A stretch of DNA of 64,000 bases. Source: Phoronis australis (lineage: Eukaryota > Phoronida > Phoronidae). This document shows, one piece after another, positions 24,602 through 35,740 of this stretch; the stretch's first letter is position 1; every line of letters begins with the position of its first letter. The notes beneath the pieces are model-generated. The model was not told where the DNA came from and made no database searches. It saw only the letters and a program-made list of their open reading frames with translations. A program made the position numbers and the translations under genes. Where the stretch lies: the NCBI GenBank assembly GCA_002633005.1, contig NMRA01000115.1, forward strand, positions 700,622 to 764,621, written 5' to 3'.

Positions 24602-24879
24602 TTATTTACGAAATTTCAGGGGGGGAACATGGCCCCTTTGGCCCCCTGTAAATCCACCACTGATGTAATGAACAAAATGCAAGCAGTTTTACATGTGCAA
24701 ATGGGTGTAGGATGGGGTGCAAAGTTGATTATGTCTGTGTCTAGCTCATTACTAACATGCTCAATAAAACACTATCAAATTGAATGGAAAATTAAACAAA
24801 AAAATAATGACAGGCATATTAAAAGTTTAAATTACCTTCATCAGTCGAGTGCAAATATTCAAGTTTTCGTTTTCGCTGT

Positions 24880-25298
24880 ATGATTGTTCGGTGCACGAAC
24901 TATCGTATGTCAACCGGGAGTAACTTTGCATTATGGTAGCCCCTATTGAGGCATGGAATTGGGTTTTTTGCAGTAGGTTTTCGATCCAAAAAATGTTCAG
25001 AGCATACTCAAAGATATTTTGGTGTATCTTTATGATTGATTGCTGACAACCACAATTTCATTTTATCTTTGTCCTGTGGAATCTGGTGAAGTTGGTATGG
25101 CGGGGGACACGGACAGTCATCGTGAACAAATCCGTGAGATTCACAAGTCTCCAGTTTCCACAAGTAGAGTTTCTTACGATTGTTAGTGCAATCCTTCACT
25201 GCACAATGTTGTCCACTGCTTTTTCTATACTTTTTCTGTTCGACTTCTGGCATATTTTTCGTCATCTTAGCAAATTTCTCAAGTTTCAATGTACACAC
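24880..25298 (-). pseudogene. THAP-domain gene fragment, block copy 2
   Basis: An open frame from 25298 gives CAVKDCTNNRKKLYLWK, a long loop with PCPPPYQLHQIP, then KMKLWLSAINHKDTPKYL. An in-frame TGA follows where copy 1 has TGT (Cys), just before VCSEHF. So the C..C half is intact here and the C..H half is intact in copy 1. It resembles a THAP zinc finger with an unusually long spacer. Each copy has a different lesion. Confidence 0.6.
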
Positions 25299-25839
25299 AG
25301 TAGCGCATGTTATTGTTCAACGCTGACTGGAACCACTATAAAGGAAATTACTTTAAAAATGGCCGCGCGCTTATAGTTTTAAATATCACAGCTAGGTAAG
25401 TTGTGAGTATAGATTTTGAGTTATGCCAGTTGCTTGAAGACAGTGAAGAACAGAATTTTGTAACTTTTTTTGAATTAGCAAGAGCGATTCAACATTTGTC
25501 ATAACATCAAGTTCATGTTGATTTTGCAGCCCAAACCTTTACACACAATGTCTTGTCCTCATTCAAGCTGGCCAAAATGTGAGTTGATCCTATAACAACA
25601 AGCATATAGGCATCTTGATGTGAATTTTTGTTAAATGAGTTATATTGATGAATGGTTTAAGTTGCTCTCTAAAATTGAAGGTATATAAGCAAGACGTCAA
25701 TGAGAAACCAAAATATGATGACATCATGTATTCAAAATTCAAAACACTGCCAAAATTTTGTGCATTATTTGTATCGTTCTGAGCGATCAAACTACAATTT
25801 GCTTTGTAGGTTTTTCCATGTAATTTTCTGTCTATTCTA

Positions 25840-26041
25840 CAGCACACATCACGAATTTTTGGCCGACCGGTCGGAAATTGGTCGACGGCTGGCCGTCGAC
25901 CGGTCGGTTGCCGACCGGTCGGCTAAAAATTAGCCGACCGGCAGCCGCCCGCAGTGCTGACTCATAAGGCGACTCCCCAGCCGACCCTTCAGCCGACCCT
26001 TCAGCCGACTGGCCATCAGCCGACCAACTGGTCGGCTGCTA
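25840..26041. repeat. Left terminus with GCCGACC heptamer cluster
   Basis: By eye, six exact GCCGACC and two exact GGTCGGC lie between 25860 and 26040, with several one-base variants. The same arrangement occurs in copy 1. Candidate transposase-binding zone (inference). Confidence 0.7.
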
Positions 26042-27056
26042 TTTTTAGGCTACAGTAGCAGTTGCGTAATAGGTTGTCAGGCTGATACCACTTTGCGTGT
26101 CGATGCATATTCGTCTTAGCACAGGGTCAAATAAATTAACCTAGTTCCACTGTCTCCGTTGCATGAGTTTACATCGGTTGTGTAACACCAATAATTCGAA
26201 GGTTGAAGGCCAGCGGTAATATTATTGAATTATGGACAGTGCTACAAGTTTTGGTTAAAAGACGTGAATGTTTTCTTTACATTTGACCTTTAATTTCAAT
26301 CGTGACGTTAACAAGCTGCATTAGATTGGCTGCTTCCTGGTCAATACAACTCTGTAGTCATTTTGTAAACGCAGCTATTTTTGACACTCTTCGCCCACAA
26401 TTGTTTTTTGTTTGTGATACGCAGTACTGCATCTTTTTGCGTTTTTAAAATTCTCCACGGTACTCCTATCACGTGCCCATGATGATGGGATAGTGATTGA
26501 GTTGTTACACCGCGAAGAGCTCTCACTCCGGGGTTTTTATTTTCATATGATTAACCCTTGCCGTACAGAAGCAAACTTCACGGTCCAGAATGCCCTAAGC
26601 CCACGGACTTCGATGACTCTAACTTCATCATAGGGTTACGATTTCCACGAACTTGGACAGTGACATCAAACACGGAATAGCCACTGTTGAGGCTACAACC
26701 AATTCTAGCTTTGCGCATTCCGTTTTTAGGGCATCGGTGACGTTAAAATCAGCGCTACTTACATGTATCAGTTCTTCGTTCACGTTGTTCCAAAAATAAA
26801 TATTTTCTGTCAACAACATATTGACAAATTATGTATAATAAAACAATTCTGAACGGGAAGATGTGAATACGTGGTGAAAAGGTATTTGTCTCAACAAGGC
26901 ATATTTGCGTTAATTTTTTTAAAGCGATTCGATGTCGAAAAAATGATAGAAAATAATCCAAGGTGCAGAATAACTCTTCTGTGCTCGGCTGTAAGAAGAC
27001 CTACAACAACTTTTTGAAACTGCGCTCAATTAAAAGAATTCCAGTATGAGAGCGCT

Positions 27057-27625
27057 TCATAAGAAATGCCAAGCACATACCGCGTTAAAAGACAGCGACG
27101 TTGGCGTTTCCGGATGCCCATAAAAGTGCTTTGAGCAGAGTGTACAAATCTGTTCATTTCGCTTTTCTACACTGACGAATACGCCCAACACGGTGTTTNG
27201 ATGATTTTGCTGAAAAATAATCCACATGATAAACATCAACAACAGCCATTGATGCGTCCCCAAATCTGTCATTAACTGCTTAATTTCAAAAACGTAGCAA
27301 ATGTGACTAAAACATTATTTTCAAATTACTACTAACGTGTTGCATTCCCATATGATGACGCAGGTTGACTATTTGGCGTCACTGGAGTCGGTGTTACTTC
27401 GGGTTGCTTGTTTAAACTTCTTAAGATAATATCCACTTTTTGCTCCAGTCTCGAGAGCTGTATCCCGAGCTCTACTGCCCAAGATGTAGCTGTTTCGTTG
27501 TCGACGTCAAGTGACGTTATGCTACACCCGGGATTTGAAACTGACGGTGGCGTACTCGCTATCGCCTTACTAAAGGAGCATGAGCCTTTCTCTGGTGACG
27601 GGTGAAAACTGCATACTAAATTCAT
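27057..27625 (-). other. Unassigned minus-strand open frames inside the large element
   Basis: Two open segments, 27625-27332 (has SRLEQKVDIILRSLNKQP, possibly a short coiled coil) and 27272-27057 (has EQICTLCSKHFYGH), may be exons of an accessory gene. The single N at 27200 lies in the second. CxxCSKHF loosely recalls the end of a THAP finger, but the rest does not support that. No function assigned. Confidence 0.2.
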
Positions 27626-28574
27626 CTATCAGGTCTTGATCAAAATTCATTTTAAGCTGGTGTTGATTTCTTGCTGATGTCAAATGTTGAAGTGGCCAGC
27701 GGTATACGTAATGTTTAATTTATACAGGTAGAGGTGAAATAATAGTGGCGACAGGTAAGGTGTGTAGGAAATTCTTAAAGAGAATACAACAGATTTTCTG
27801 TCGCTGTGGCTTGTTGTGCATGATCACACACTACGACTTCCTTGAATAGCAATTGGCCTACTTGGTGAGATCAGAGACAAAGATATGCAACATCAGTACT
27901 CTGTAGATTTGCAGGATGGTCATAAATCACAGAGAACACACAAGCATCATTGTGTCAATTGAAATTATTGACACTTTGTCATCTGAGAAGAAAATCGAAT
28001 ATTATCTGCTAAAATTAAAAATCTACAAACAAAGAAATAACTAACATTTACTTAACATGAAGTTGAAAAATCTAAAATTGTTCAAAAACCATATTGTGCA
28101 AAATTTGTTATTGACTAGGTTAAAATATTAGTTGATGTATACCAACGAATGATAAATAGGCAAAAGTGCTCGGTTTTCAAAAAAATCGAAACGTAAGTAA
28201 CAATTTATTATTTACTTTGCCCTTGCTTCTTTTTGTCAAAACATACGTTTAAAGTTTTCCTGGCAATTTGATTTCATGGTGGATAATGCTGCGATAGTTT
28301 TCATAGCGTTGCATAGGCCTAATGGCAAAAGTAAAAGCAGTATTAGAGTATTTCGGTGTGCCTTTATTTAAGAACATTCGACTAAATGGAAGTACATAAA
28401 ACATCAATTGTGTCTACTTTAATGTCAGTGAAGTCCAATCCCAGGCTATTCCATCAATCATAGAAACAGCGCACTGTTATTCCCGTTGTAATCACCGAGT
28501 CCAGCAGAGTTTGTTTATCGAAGGAGCTGTTTGATTAGCGTTATTTACTCATAGGAAACTATACATGTGTGTAA

Positions 28575-28850
28575 ATGGCACGTGGTGGTTTTCAATTGTC
28601 GGGTTTTCTGAGGTTATTCCTTAATTCCGGGTGGGACAGCGATCTTGGAATGTTTGACTCCCTTCCTGAGTTAAATTCCTGGGGAACCCGAGAGCTGGGA
28701 TTGACCGATTCCTGTTCAGAGTCAGTTTCTGTTGGGGATGGCGATCTTGACAATCCCGCTTCCCTGTCCGACTCTGAGTCAACTTCTGATGGGTATGCTG
28801 ACATGGACGCGTCTGAGTCTCTACCAGGTGATCCAATGGCCAAAATCTAA
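28575..28850 (+). CDS. Unknown Ser/Asp/Glu-rich open frame in the large element
   Basis: A 91-residue plus-strand frame (MARGGFQLSGFLRLF...) whose second half is acidic and serine rich (SDSESTSDGYADMDASES). The reverse strand is open over almost the same interval and is also Ser/Asp/Glu rich (EVDSESDREAGLSRSPSP). GC content is higher than its surroundings. Either strand could be coding. The symmetry arises from repeated GACTCTGAGTC-like words. Not recognised. A low-complexity exon of an accessory protein is possible. Confidence 0.25.
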   Translation: MARGGFQLSGFLRLFLNSGWDSDLGMFDSLPELNSWGTRELGLTDSCSESVSVGDGDLDNPASLSDSESTSDGYADMDASESLPGDPMAKI

Positions 28851-29533
28851 AACATTTAAAATGTTCAGAAAGAAGAATTTGTACCACAGCCGACTTGTGA
28901 TTAGTAATCAATAACGTGACATTTTGCGTTTTTACGAAGGTATAATGACACAGTGTTTTTACAGTTTGTCAAAATGATCGTTTAGCGAAATAACACTAGT
29001 GGTTAAGTGACTTTACCCGCATATGTTAATACTGTATCTTCAGACGAAAAATTCAATTTAAAACACAATTGATTAATGCACTTACTGTTATAGATTTAAC
29101 TTTTCGGAATTTGGATATTGCTGCGAGCGGCTCATCATCATCACTTGACTCGATATTTAAATCATTTTCACAATGCTGAGTCGTCATTTCTCAGTTTCAA
29201 TCTGTTTATCCAAAGTACACTCAGACAATAAATTCAAATTACATGGGCAATAGACCATTAGCAATCTAATGGACGTTCATCAGAATCCACACGTGATCTA
29301 TACCGCACGCATTGATTCTAGATAATGACACCGAGAAGATCCAATCAACTGTTTGTCTCCTTAAGCGACTGCGCGTGACTTGTTGATATTTATCTCCGAT
29401 TGTCCCCTTTCTTATGCAAAGCATTTTAGTTGTAGCCTTGATGATAAAGCATCAATCGCCGACAATAGCCTTCGCGCCGTACCGGTATTAGCCAGGAGAC
29501 TTGCACTATTGTCATCACTTTGGCTCTTACAGC

Positions 29534-31431
29534 ATGCCTTCCGAGTTGGTAAAACATCGTGTAAAAAAGCTTTGCAATAACTTTACTGCTGGTGAAATAT
29601 ACAACCTCCTTGTTGACGACGGACACAATGTATCAAAAAGGTCAGTCAGATATCTAGTCAGCAAGTTTAGAAAAGGAGAAAGTATTAATCGAAAACCATA
29701 CAAACAGCGTGCGAAAAAACTTAGTGGTCCTGCGCGTGCGTTCATCAACCAACAGATGAAAGAAAATGATGAAACAACTGCCACAGAATTACAAAGGATT
29801 ATAAGAGAGCGTTTCGAGCTTCATGTCTCTGTGATGACTATAGCACGAGCAAGGATACAGCTCGGCTGGACATCTGCAAGATCGCGTTATTGTCAACTAA
29901 TAAGAAACGCCAACAAAGAAAAACGCGTAACATTTTGCAAAGCAATTGAACACGAAGACCTGGCAGGTGACTACTTCAAAGATGTGATATTTTCAGACGA
30001 ATGCTCTGTGGCACTAGAAAACCACACAAGGTTTTGCTTTCGCAAAAGAGGACAGCCAGCCAAACTGAAGCCTAGGCCGAAACACCCTGTCAAAGCAAGT
30101 AAATTAGCTAAGACTTATTATGTTTTAACAATTATGAACATAACAGAAAAACTCAAACAGCAACAAATGAACACAATGTCCATCTTGTAACTATTTGGTT
30201 TTTTTTTAATTTTATGTTTATTTCAAGTATTACTTTGTAAGAATAAATAATTGTTCACTTTTAACTGAAGCTGTTCTCTACTCCAGATGTTGTCGCTAAA
30301 ATAAAAACAACTCAGCTTGGGTATATTATGAGGCTGCTACATTTTTAAAAAGCGGATGATTCAACAAATAGGTCCCACATGTTTTGGATGCAAAAGCGGT
30401 TTAATTTATTTGTCGTAGGCCCTAAATTTATTCGGCAGCGTCCACTGTAAATCAGGATTTGTAACTTAATTTTATCAACATGATGACTTTAGTGATACAA
30501 TGACCATTCCATAATTCGCTATCTACAGGTACACGTTTGGGCCGGCATAAGTATTCGCGGGGCAACGAAGATAGTGGTATTTGACGGTATAATGGACCGG
30601 TTTTCTTACACCCTCATTCTACGAAGGGCTCTGTTACCGTTCATTACATCAAAGTTCCCTGATGGACACTGCTTCCTGCAAGACAACGACCCTAAGGTAA
30701 ATAAAGATAATTAACAACTTTGTAAAATAAAGAGCGATTATTTAACATAAAAAGTATGTTATTGGTTCATAAAAGAAAGCGTGGGAAAAACATCAAAAAT
30801 AGGTAGCCGAGCTAAAAACAAAGTGATGTTATAAGTAACATTACACGTGACCAACCACCCAGTATTACTGTACAAGAAAACATTCGTGACAAATTATTGA
30901 TATCCAAATTGGTTAAGGTTGATGACATTCACTATCATATACATGTAACTTGTGATAATGACAATAACCCTTTATTGACATACTTGCAGAGCTTTCTGCC
31001 GTAGACCTAGAAAGTTCAATACGTTAAAACCAACTTCACGGAAGTAAAAACAATAGTAAAAATGCTGCCTGAGAAAGCAAAATGCCAGTATTAGGACTAA
31101 TGATTTCATGTTGTCAACATGTTGGTAATTAGACTTCGCCATTTTTAAGCACACGTCAAGACACGCGAAGAAGTTTTTGAGGGACAACAACGTCAACTGG
31201 TGGCCCAGTCCTGCAGAAAGCCCAGACTTGAATCCCATCGAGAACATGTGGCATGAGTTCAAGGACTACCTGAGAAAAAAAATCAAACCCACTACAAAAC
31301 AGGAACTCGTCCACAGAATTTGTAGCTTTTGGAAAAGGGTTACCCCGAAAAAATGCGCAAAGTACATACGGCATTTACGGAAGGTTGTGCCAGAAGTGAT
31401 TCGTTGCGGTGGAGCAGCCACCGGATATTAA
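29534..31431 (+). CDS. Tc1/mariner DD34E transposase, three exons, intact frame
   Basis: Exons 29534-30094, 30529-30696 and 31150-31431 join in phase 0 to give 336 residues, normal for a Tc1 transposase. The start MPSELVKHRVKKL was taken over an upstream ATG at 29501 because Tc1 proteins begin this way. An N-terminal helix-turn-helix (VSKRSVRYLVSKF) and a second DNA-binding part (residues about 70-115) come first. Catalytic residues are the Asp of FSDECSV, the Asp of LQDNDPKH across exons 2 and 3, and the Glu of SPDLNPIENMW, 34 residues later (DD34E). VHVWAGIS follows exon 1 directly. Intron 1 is GC-AG (GCAAGT...CTACAG), intron 2 is GT-AG (GTAAAT...TTTAAG). No stop or frameshift was seen. Cut-and-paste transposition at TA is the known family role. 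It could be active, recently active or domesticated. Confidence 0.85.
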
Positions 31432-31499
31432 AGTGAAAAAATCAATAACACCCATTTTGTATTTAGAAATTCAATTCTCTGTAAAATCAAAAACAACTG

Positions 31500-32095
31500 C
31501 AACCAGGATTTATCGCGTCAGGACATACAATTTATCACGCCAGGATATAAAATTTATCACGCCACGACAGCATTGTTTTCATGCTCGGAGACCACGTGAC
31601 CATCCATTATGCAATTATGACAATCCAGTGTGTACCTATACATTGGCATCTGTATTGTAAAACGTGGAGGAGATGAAAGAAATTCAACCGCATTTCCAAG
31701 ATAATACATGTATGTTTGTCGTTTGCGAGATGTTGAACGCTTAGCCCTTGCTTATACATGTAGAACGGACGTTATCTCTTTGAAGGATCAATGCTTGGGC
31801 ATGGTGACGTGGTGTCTTGGCGTGGAAAGTTATTGACAAGGTAGATTTTAGTCTTATTAAATTTTATTAAATTTTCAGTCCTGTTTAATTTTGATCCTGA
31901 AGTGGAGAATTTTTGGTCCTCACGTAATAAATTATAGGTGCTGATGTAATAAATTTTCAGACTTGACGTGGTGAATTTGGTCATGATTTGTTTTTTGGTC
32001 TTCTGTGTGAAAACAATCTCAATGTTTTGATTCTTGCTTAAGTAAAAGTTCTGGTTTTGGGATATTTATTTTTGGTCCTGGAGATGTATAATGTT
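31500..32095. repeat. Opposed arrays of a short ATTTATCACG-type repeat
   Basis: At 31502-31572 degenerate units of about 22 bases read AATTTATCACGCCAGGA. From about 31800 to 32095 similar units appear as the reverse complement (TTTGGTCCT..ACGT.ATAAATT). The two arrays face each other around a 220-base spacer. They lie just after the transposase stop codon. Function unknown. Confidence 0.5.
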
Positions 32096-34439
32096 TTGCA
32101 TAGAAAATATATGTCGTTAAATGTTTCCACACTGGCCTTCCATAAATGTGGGAGAGCAGGTTTTGTAGCATATTACTATGAAACGTCTTATATAAATCTA
32201 GGTGTTTGTGATTTAGTAATACGATGAAAGATGAGTAGTTATGACTATGAAAAATGAGTAGTTGTGGCTTCTTTTGAAATAGCGTATAGTTTGTAGATGC
32301 CTGGTGTAGGTGGCTCAGTGTGATGTTATGTAAGCCTTATTATCCCCTAAGGCTCAACAACTATCTAATGCCGTTCTGGCATGTAATAGAGGTACTCCCA
32401 TGATCATCAAGCATTTGTCTGTTTGTATTCTAATCGGGTGTGCTTCGAATGTACAATTAGCAATCATACTTTTGCAGTGGTTCATAACAAACGGATTCAT
32501 TAAACCCGGTAAATATTTTTTCAACTACCTAGTATCTGCATATTAGGCATGCATATTACTTCATACCTCATCACAGTAAAACTTGTTATCAATCACACAA
32601 CAAACAATTATTTTTATCACTGCCACAAGACGTTAACAAAAGCGGTCAGTGTCTGTAACTGTAGTGTCTACATTGCTGATCAATAAATATCGGTCATAAT
32701 TAATTTTTAGTACACTGATTCATGCAAATGGTTTGAAATCGCGTCCCTTAACATTTTTGACTTGCATTGGTGATCACTAGAATCGATGCAATAAACTTAC
32801 AGTATACAAGTTGTTTTTTAACCTGTGTCATAGAACTGAAATTGGTGTGCCCTTCCGTTTGCCAGTATTCTTTTTGAATCACTGGGTTAGTCATTTTTAC
32901 GTTCTACATGAAAACGCAAACTACCTTCTTTAGGATTACATGCTACGAGTTACCCCGAAAACATTATTTTCAAAGTTTTACGCCTTGGAGTACACGCGAA
33001 ACTCTAAGTATTGTGTTCTTACTCCAAAGGGCTCGGCCTTGGTGCGAAGCTCTTTTTTAAAATAATATACAACTTTGCGCCGTTTTGGGTAAAACTTACC
33101 GAATGTAATTTTCGTTGAGTAATCCAAATTACTTACCGGCGTTGCAAAAATTGCTTTTCTACAATTATTCTCCACCTAAAATTGTGGTGTGATCTTTTGT
33201 ATCGACTTTCGGCGCAATGAAATATTGCGTCACTTATTAGCCAGTTTCTTTTTCCCAGATTCTTCAATCAAACGTTCTCCCTCGAGGTTGCGTAAACGTC
33301 ACAACAAATGATCAGAATTGGTTTCCTTTCATTATGTGTTTATGGAATTTGATATCTGTAAACCGAATTTTAGAACAAATTTTGCTGCGATGTTGTCATC
33401 ATCTAATGGGAGATGTCGAAAAACTTCTGAAAGTGGCGCGTGTCACGAATGTACTACTTTCAAAACGACGACGTACATTCTTCGTTACCAATGCAGAAAA
33501 TTACGCACGAAAATGACGTCGGATATTTTTCGCTTAAACGGCAGTAACGGGCAAGGTGAATGTTAATTGATTTTGCATGCAACCCCGCCGGTTATTAGCT
33601 CATGTTGATGCAACCTTCACGACGAGGTGATGAGCGTAACTATTTGGGCTGTGTGCAATTTCGATGTATGTCAGTGCTCACTCCACATTGCCATCTTGTT
33701 GTATTTTGACTATAGTCTTCTTAGAGCTAGCTGGCTAGATAGGAAGGTTCGAGCTTCGAAACAATTTTTTACTCCGAAAGTGACAACAAATTCAGAATAA
33801 TGATGGATCAGGGATGAAAATATAAGCGATCGCATTCTTCCGTTTCATGCGCCCATGATCTTAATCTCCGAGTCAGCGCTATGTTAAAACCATTGTTTAT
33901 GTTGTTCTTAAAATAAACTTTTGTTCTAATGCTGTACTAACATATTAAAAAAATAAACAAAAATTATCTGTGGTAAAGCGCATTATACAGCGTGATGAAG
34001 TGATGATCAAGAGCAATAACAGATGAGCACGAATAAGTGCTGCTTGTTAAGCATTCCGCGGCATGATAACACTTGAGGTCGTAAAACAGCCAGCGTTGTA
34101 TTCTGAAATTTGGCAATTTCACTGTAAAATTTCAAATTTCTTTCTTGTTTTTATGCATAATATACTGTATAAAAAGTATCATACTAAGAGACAGAAATTA
34201 TGCTTCCGCGGTATCACTTAACGTTTGATTTTATCACGCCGTCAGTAATTCAACATAAAATGTACGTTGGTGTAATATCACATATTTGTAGGTTGAGTCG
34301 ATTTTGACACCTTTCAATAGTTGAACATAAGTTGATAAACCGATGTCAAGACCGAAGTTGCCGCTGCTGAACGAACAGCGAACTGTTCAATGTTTGTTTG
34401 GCCACCAAAGTTCACCCGCTAAGTCATAAAATGGTAATT

Positions 34440-34643
34440 GCCAACCAAGGACACGCTTAATCCGAATTGGTCGTCTACGCTAGGCGACCATTTAGCCGAC
34501 CCAAGTGCCGACCACAGAGGCGACTCAGCAGACGGCTCCTAGCCGACCGTTGTTGGTCGGCTGCTGGTCGGCTAGACGACCGGTCGACGGCCGGTCGTCG
34601 ACCAATTTCTGACCGGTCGGCCAAAAATTCATGATGTGTGCTG
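34440..34643. repeat. Right terminus with heptamer cluster
   Basis: Mirror of the left end of the 8.8-kb element, rich in GGTCGGC and GCCGACC, ending in CGGCCAAAAATTCATGATG then TGTGCTG before TA. Confidence 0.7.
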
Positions 34644-35208
34644 TATAAAAATACTTCCCAACTGAATTTTAACATAAAAGGTCTTATTTTCAAGGCACAA
34701 TCATTAAGCTGTGTTGTGCAATTACATTGAATTTAAAAAGAGAAAGTTCCAAATAACCAATTATGAATTGATACGCGACTGAAGATGAGAGGCTGAAATA
34801 AGCAGCTGGACGGTCCAACTTCATATATTACCTGGGTAGTCAACAGTTTCTACTGACTTTCTTGTTTTCTGTTTCAATCCAACTTAGCTGTGTAAGAGAA
34901 GGACCATTTGCAAAAAAGTTTATCAAACCACTGTCAACCAGAATATATACATACCAAACTTCTGTTAGAGCTGCATCACACTCAAAACCATGCATCATAA
35001 GTGCTCTCTTGACACAACTGCACTCTCTGATAGCTAAACCAACCTTAACTCAGTATTTGGACATTTGACAAGGCAGTGAAATCTTTTGTTGCAAATTCTT
35101 TGATGTTGTTAATGGAACATGTGTACTCATTCAAATTGGGTGATTTCCTCCCATCGGCCTTTTCAGAACTGCCAAGTCTATTTAAGTTGTATCTTTATTG
35201 AAGAATTC

Positions 35209-35495
35209 TATCATATTTTACACATTCAACACACTAGCATGTAAAATTTTACATGTTTGACATGCTAGCGTGTCAAATTTTACACGATTGACTCACAACA
35301 TGACAGATTTTTATACGTTTGACACGTTACCATGTAAAATTTTACACGTTTGACACACTAGCGTGTTATGTTTTTACACGTTTTACTCATAAGCATGGTA
35401 ATTTTGACACGTATTACACGCTTTTTACACGTTTGACACATTTTTGACACGTTTGACACACTCAAGAGCGTGTCAAACGTGTAAAATTCTCACCC
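35209..35495. repeat. Palindrome-rich tandem repeat (ACACGTTTGACAC type)
   Basis: Irregular units combine TTTGACACGC or variant, CTAGCGTGT, and GTAAAATTTTACA. Several units are themselves palindromic (ACATGCTAGCGTGT, GTAAAATTTTAC). The array ends with CGTGTCAAACGTGTAAAA. No coding potential. Confidence 0.7.
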
Positions 35496-35740
35496 GGGTA
35501 TTGAGTAAGTTTTTGGAGATTATAAATAATACATTGTAATGGAGCCAACAGATTTTTAATGAATATTTATGATTAGTAAATGATATGTTATTACCGTGGA
35601 ATTCGTAGAAAATTCTTGAGCCTTTCACATATACACTGGGTGGTTCACAATGTCCAATAACGTCACTTATTGGGGACAAATAAAACAACAAGAATATTGG
35701 GAATTTCAGGGTCACAGCTCTACAAATAAATATTTCACAG

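Larger units (their letters stand above)
23115..25366. repeat. 2.3-kb duplicated block, copy 2
   Basis: Starts directly after the single N at 23114 with the same GTAACACCTGTGCC as copy 1 and follows it to about 25366. It carries a deletion inside the gag-like frame near 24109 relative to copy 1. Whether this is a real tandem duplication or two haplotypes placed in series is open. Confidence 0.9.
25840..34643. mobile_element. 8.8-kb TA-flanked Tc1-like element with three-exon transposase
   Basis: The left end CAGCACACATCACGA and its near-perfect mirror at the right end are both flanked by TA (25838-25839, 34644-34645). Heptamer-rich subterminal zones lie just inside each end. The interior holds an uninterrupted plus-strand Tc1 transposase at 29534-31431, a Ser/Asp/Glu-rich open frame at 28575-28850, and arrays of short repeats at 31500-32100. 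Tc1 elements are usually 1-2 kb, so this is unusually long. The transposase may be the element's own, since it shares the TA preference, or a nested insertion. I found no separate terminal repeats directly around it, which favours the former. The second copy at 500-4252 confirms the boundaries. Confidence 0.85.

Noticed and set aside
20790-25366. The two block copies as LTRs of one retrotransposon
   Set aside because: They contain gag-like and THAP coding remnants themselves and have no internal region between them, only one N.
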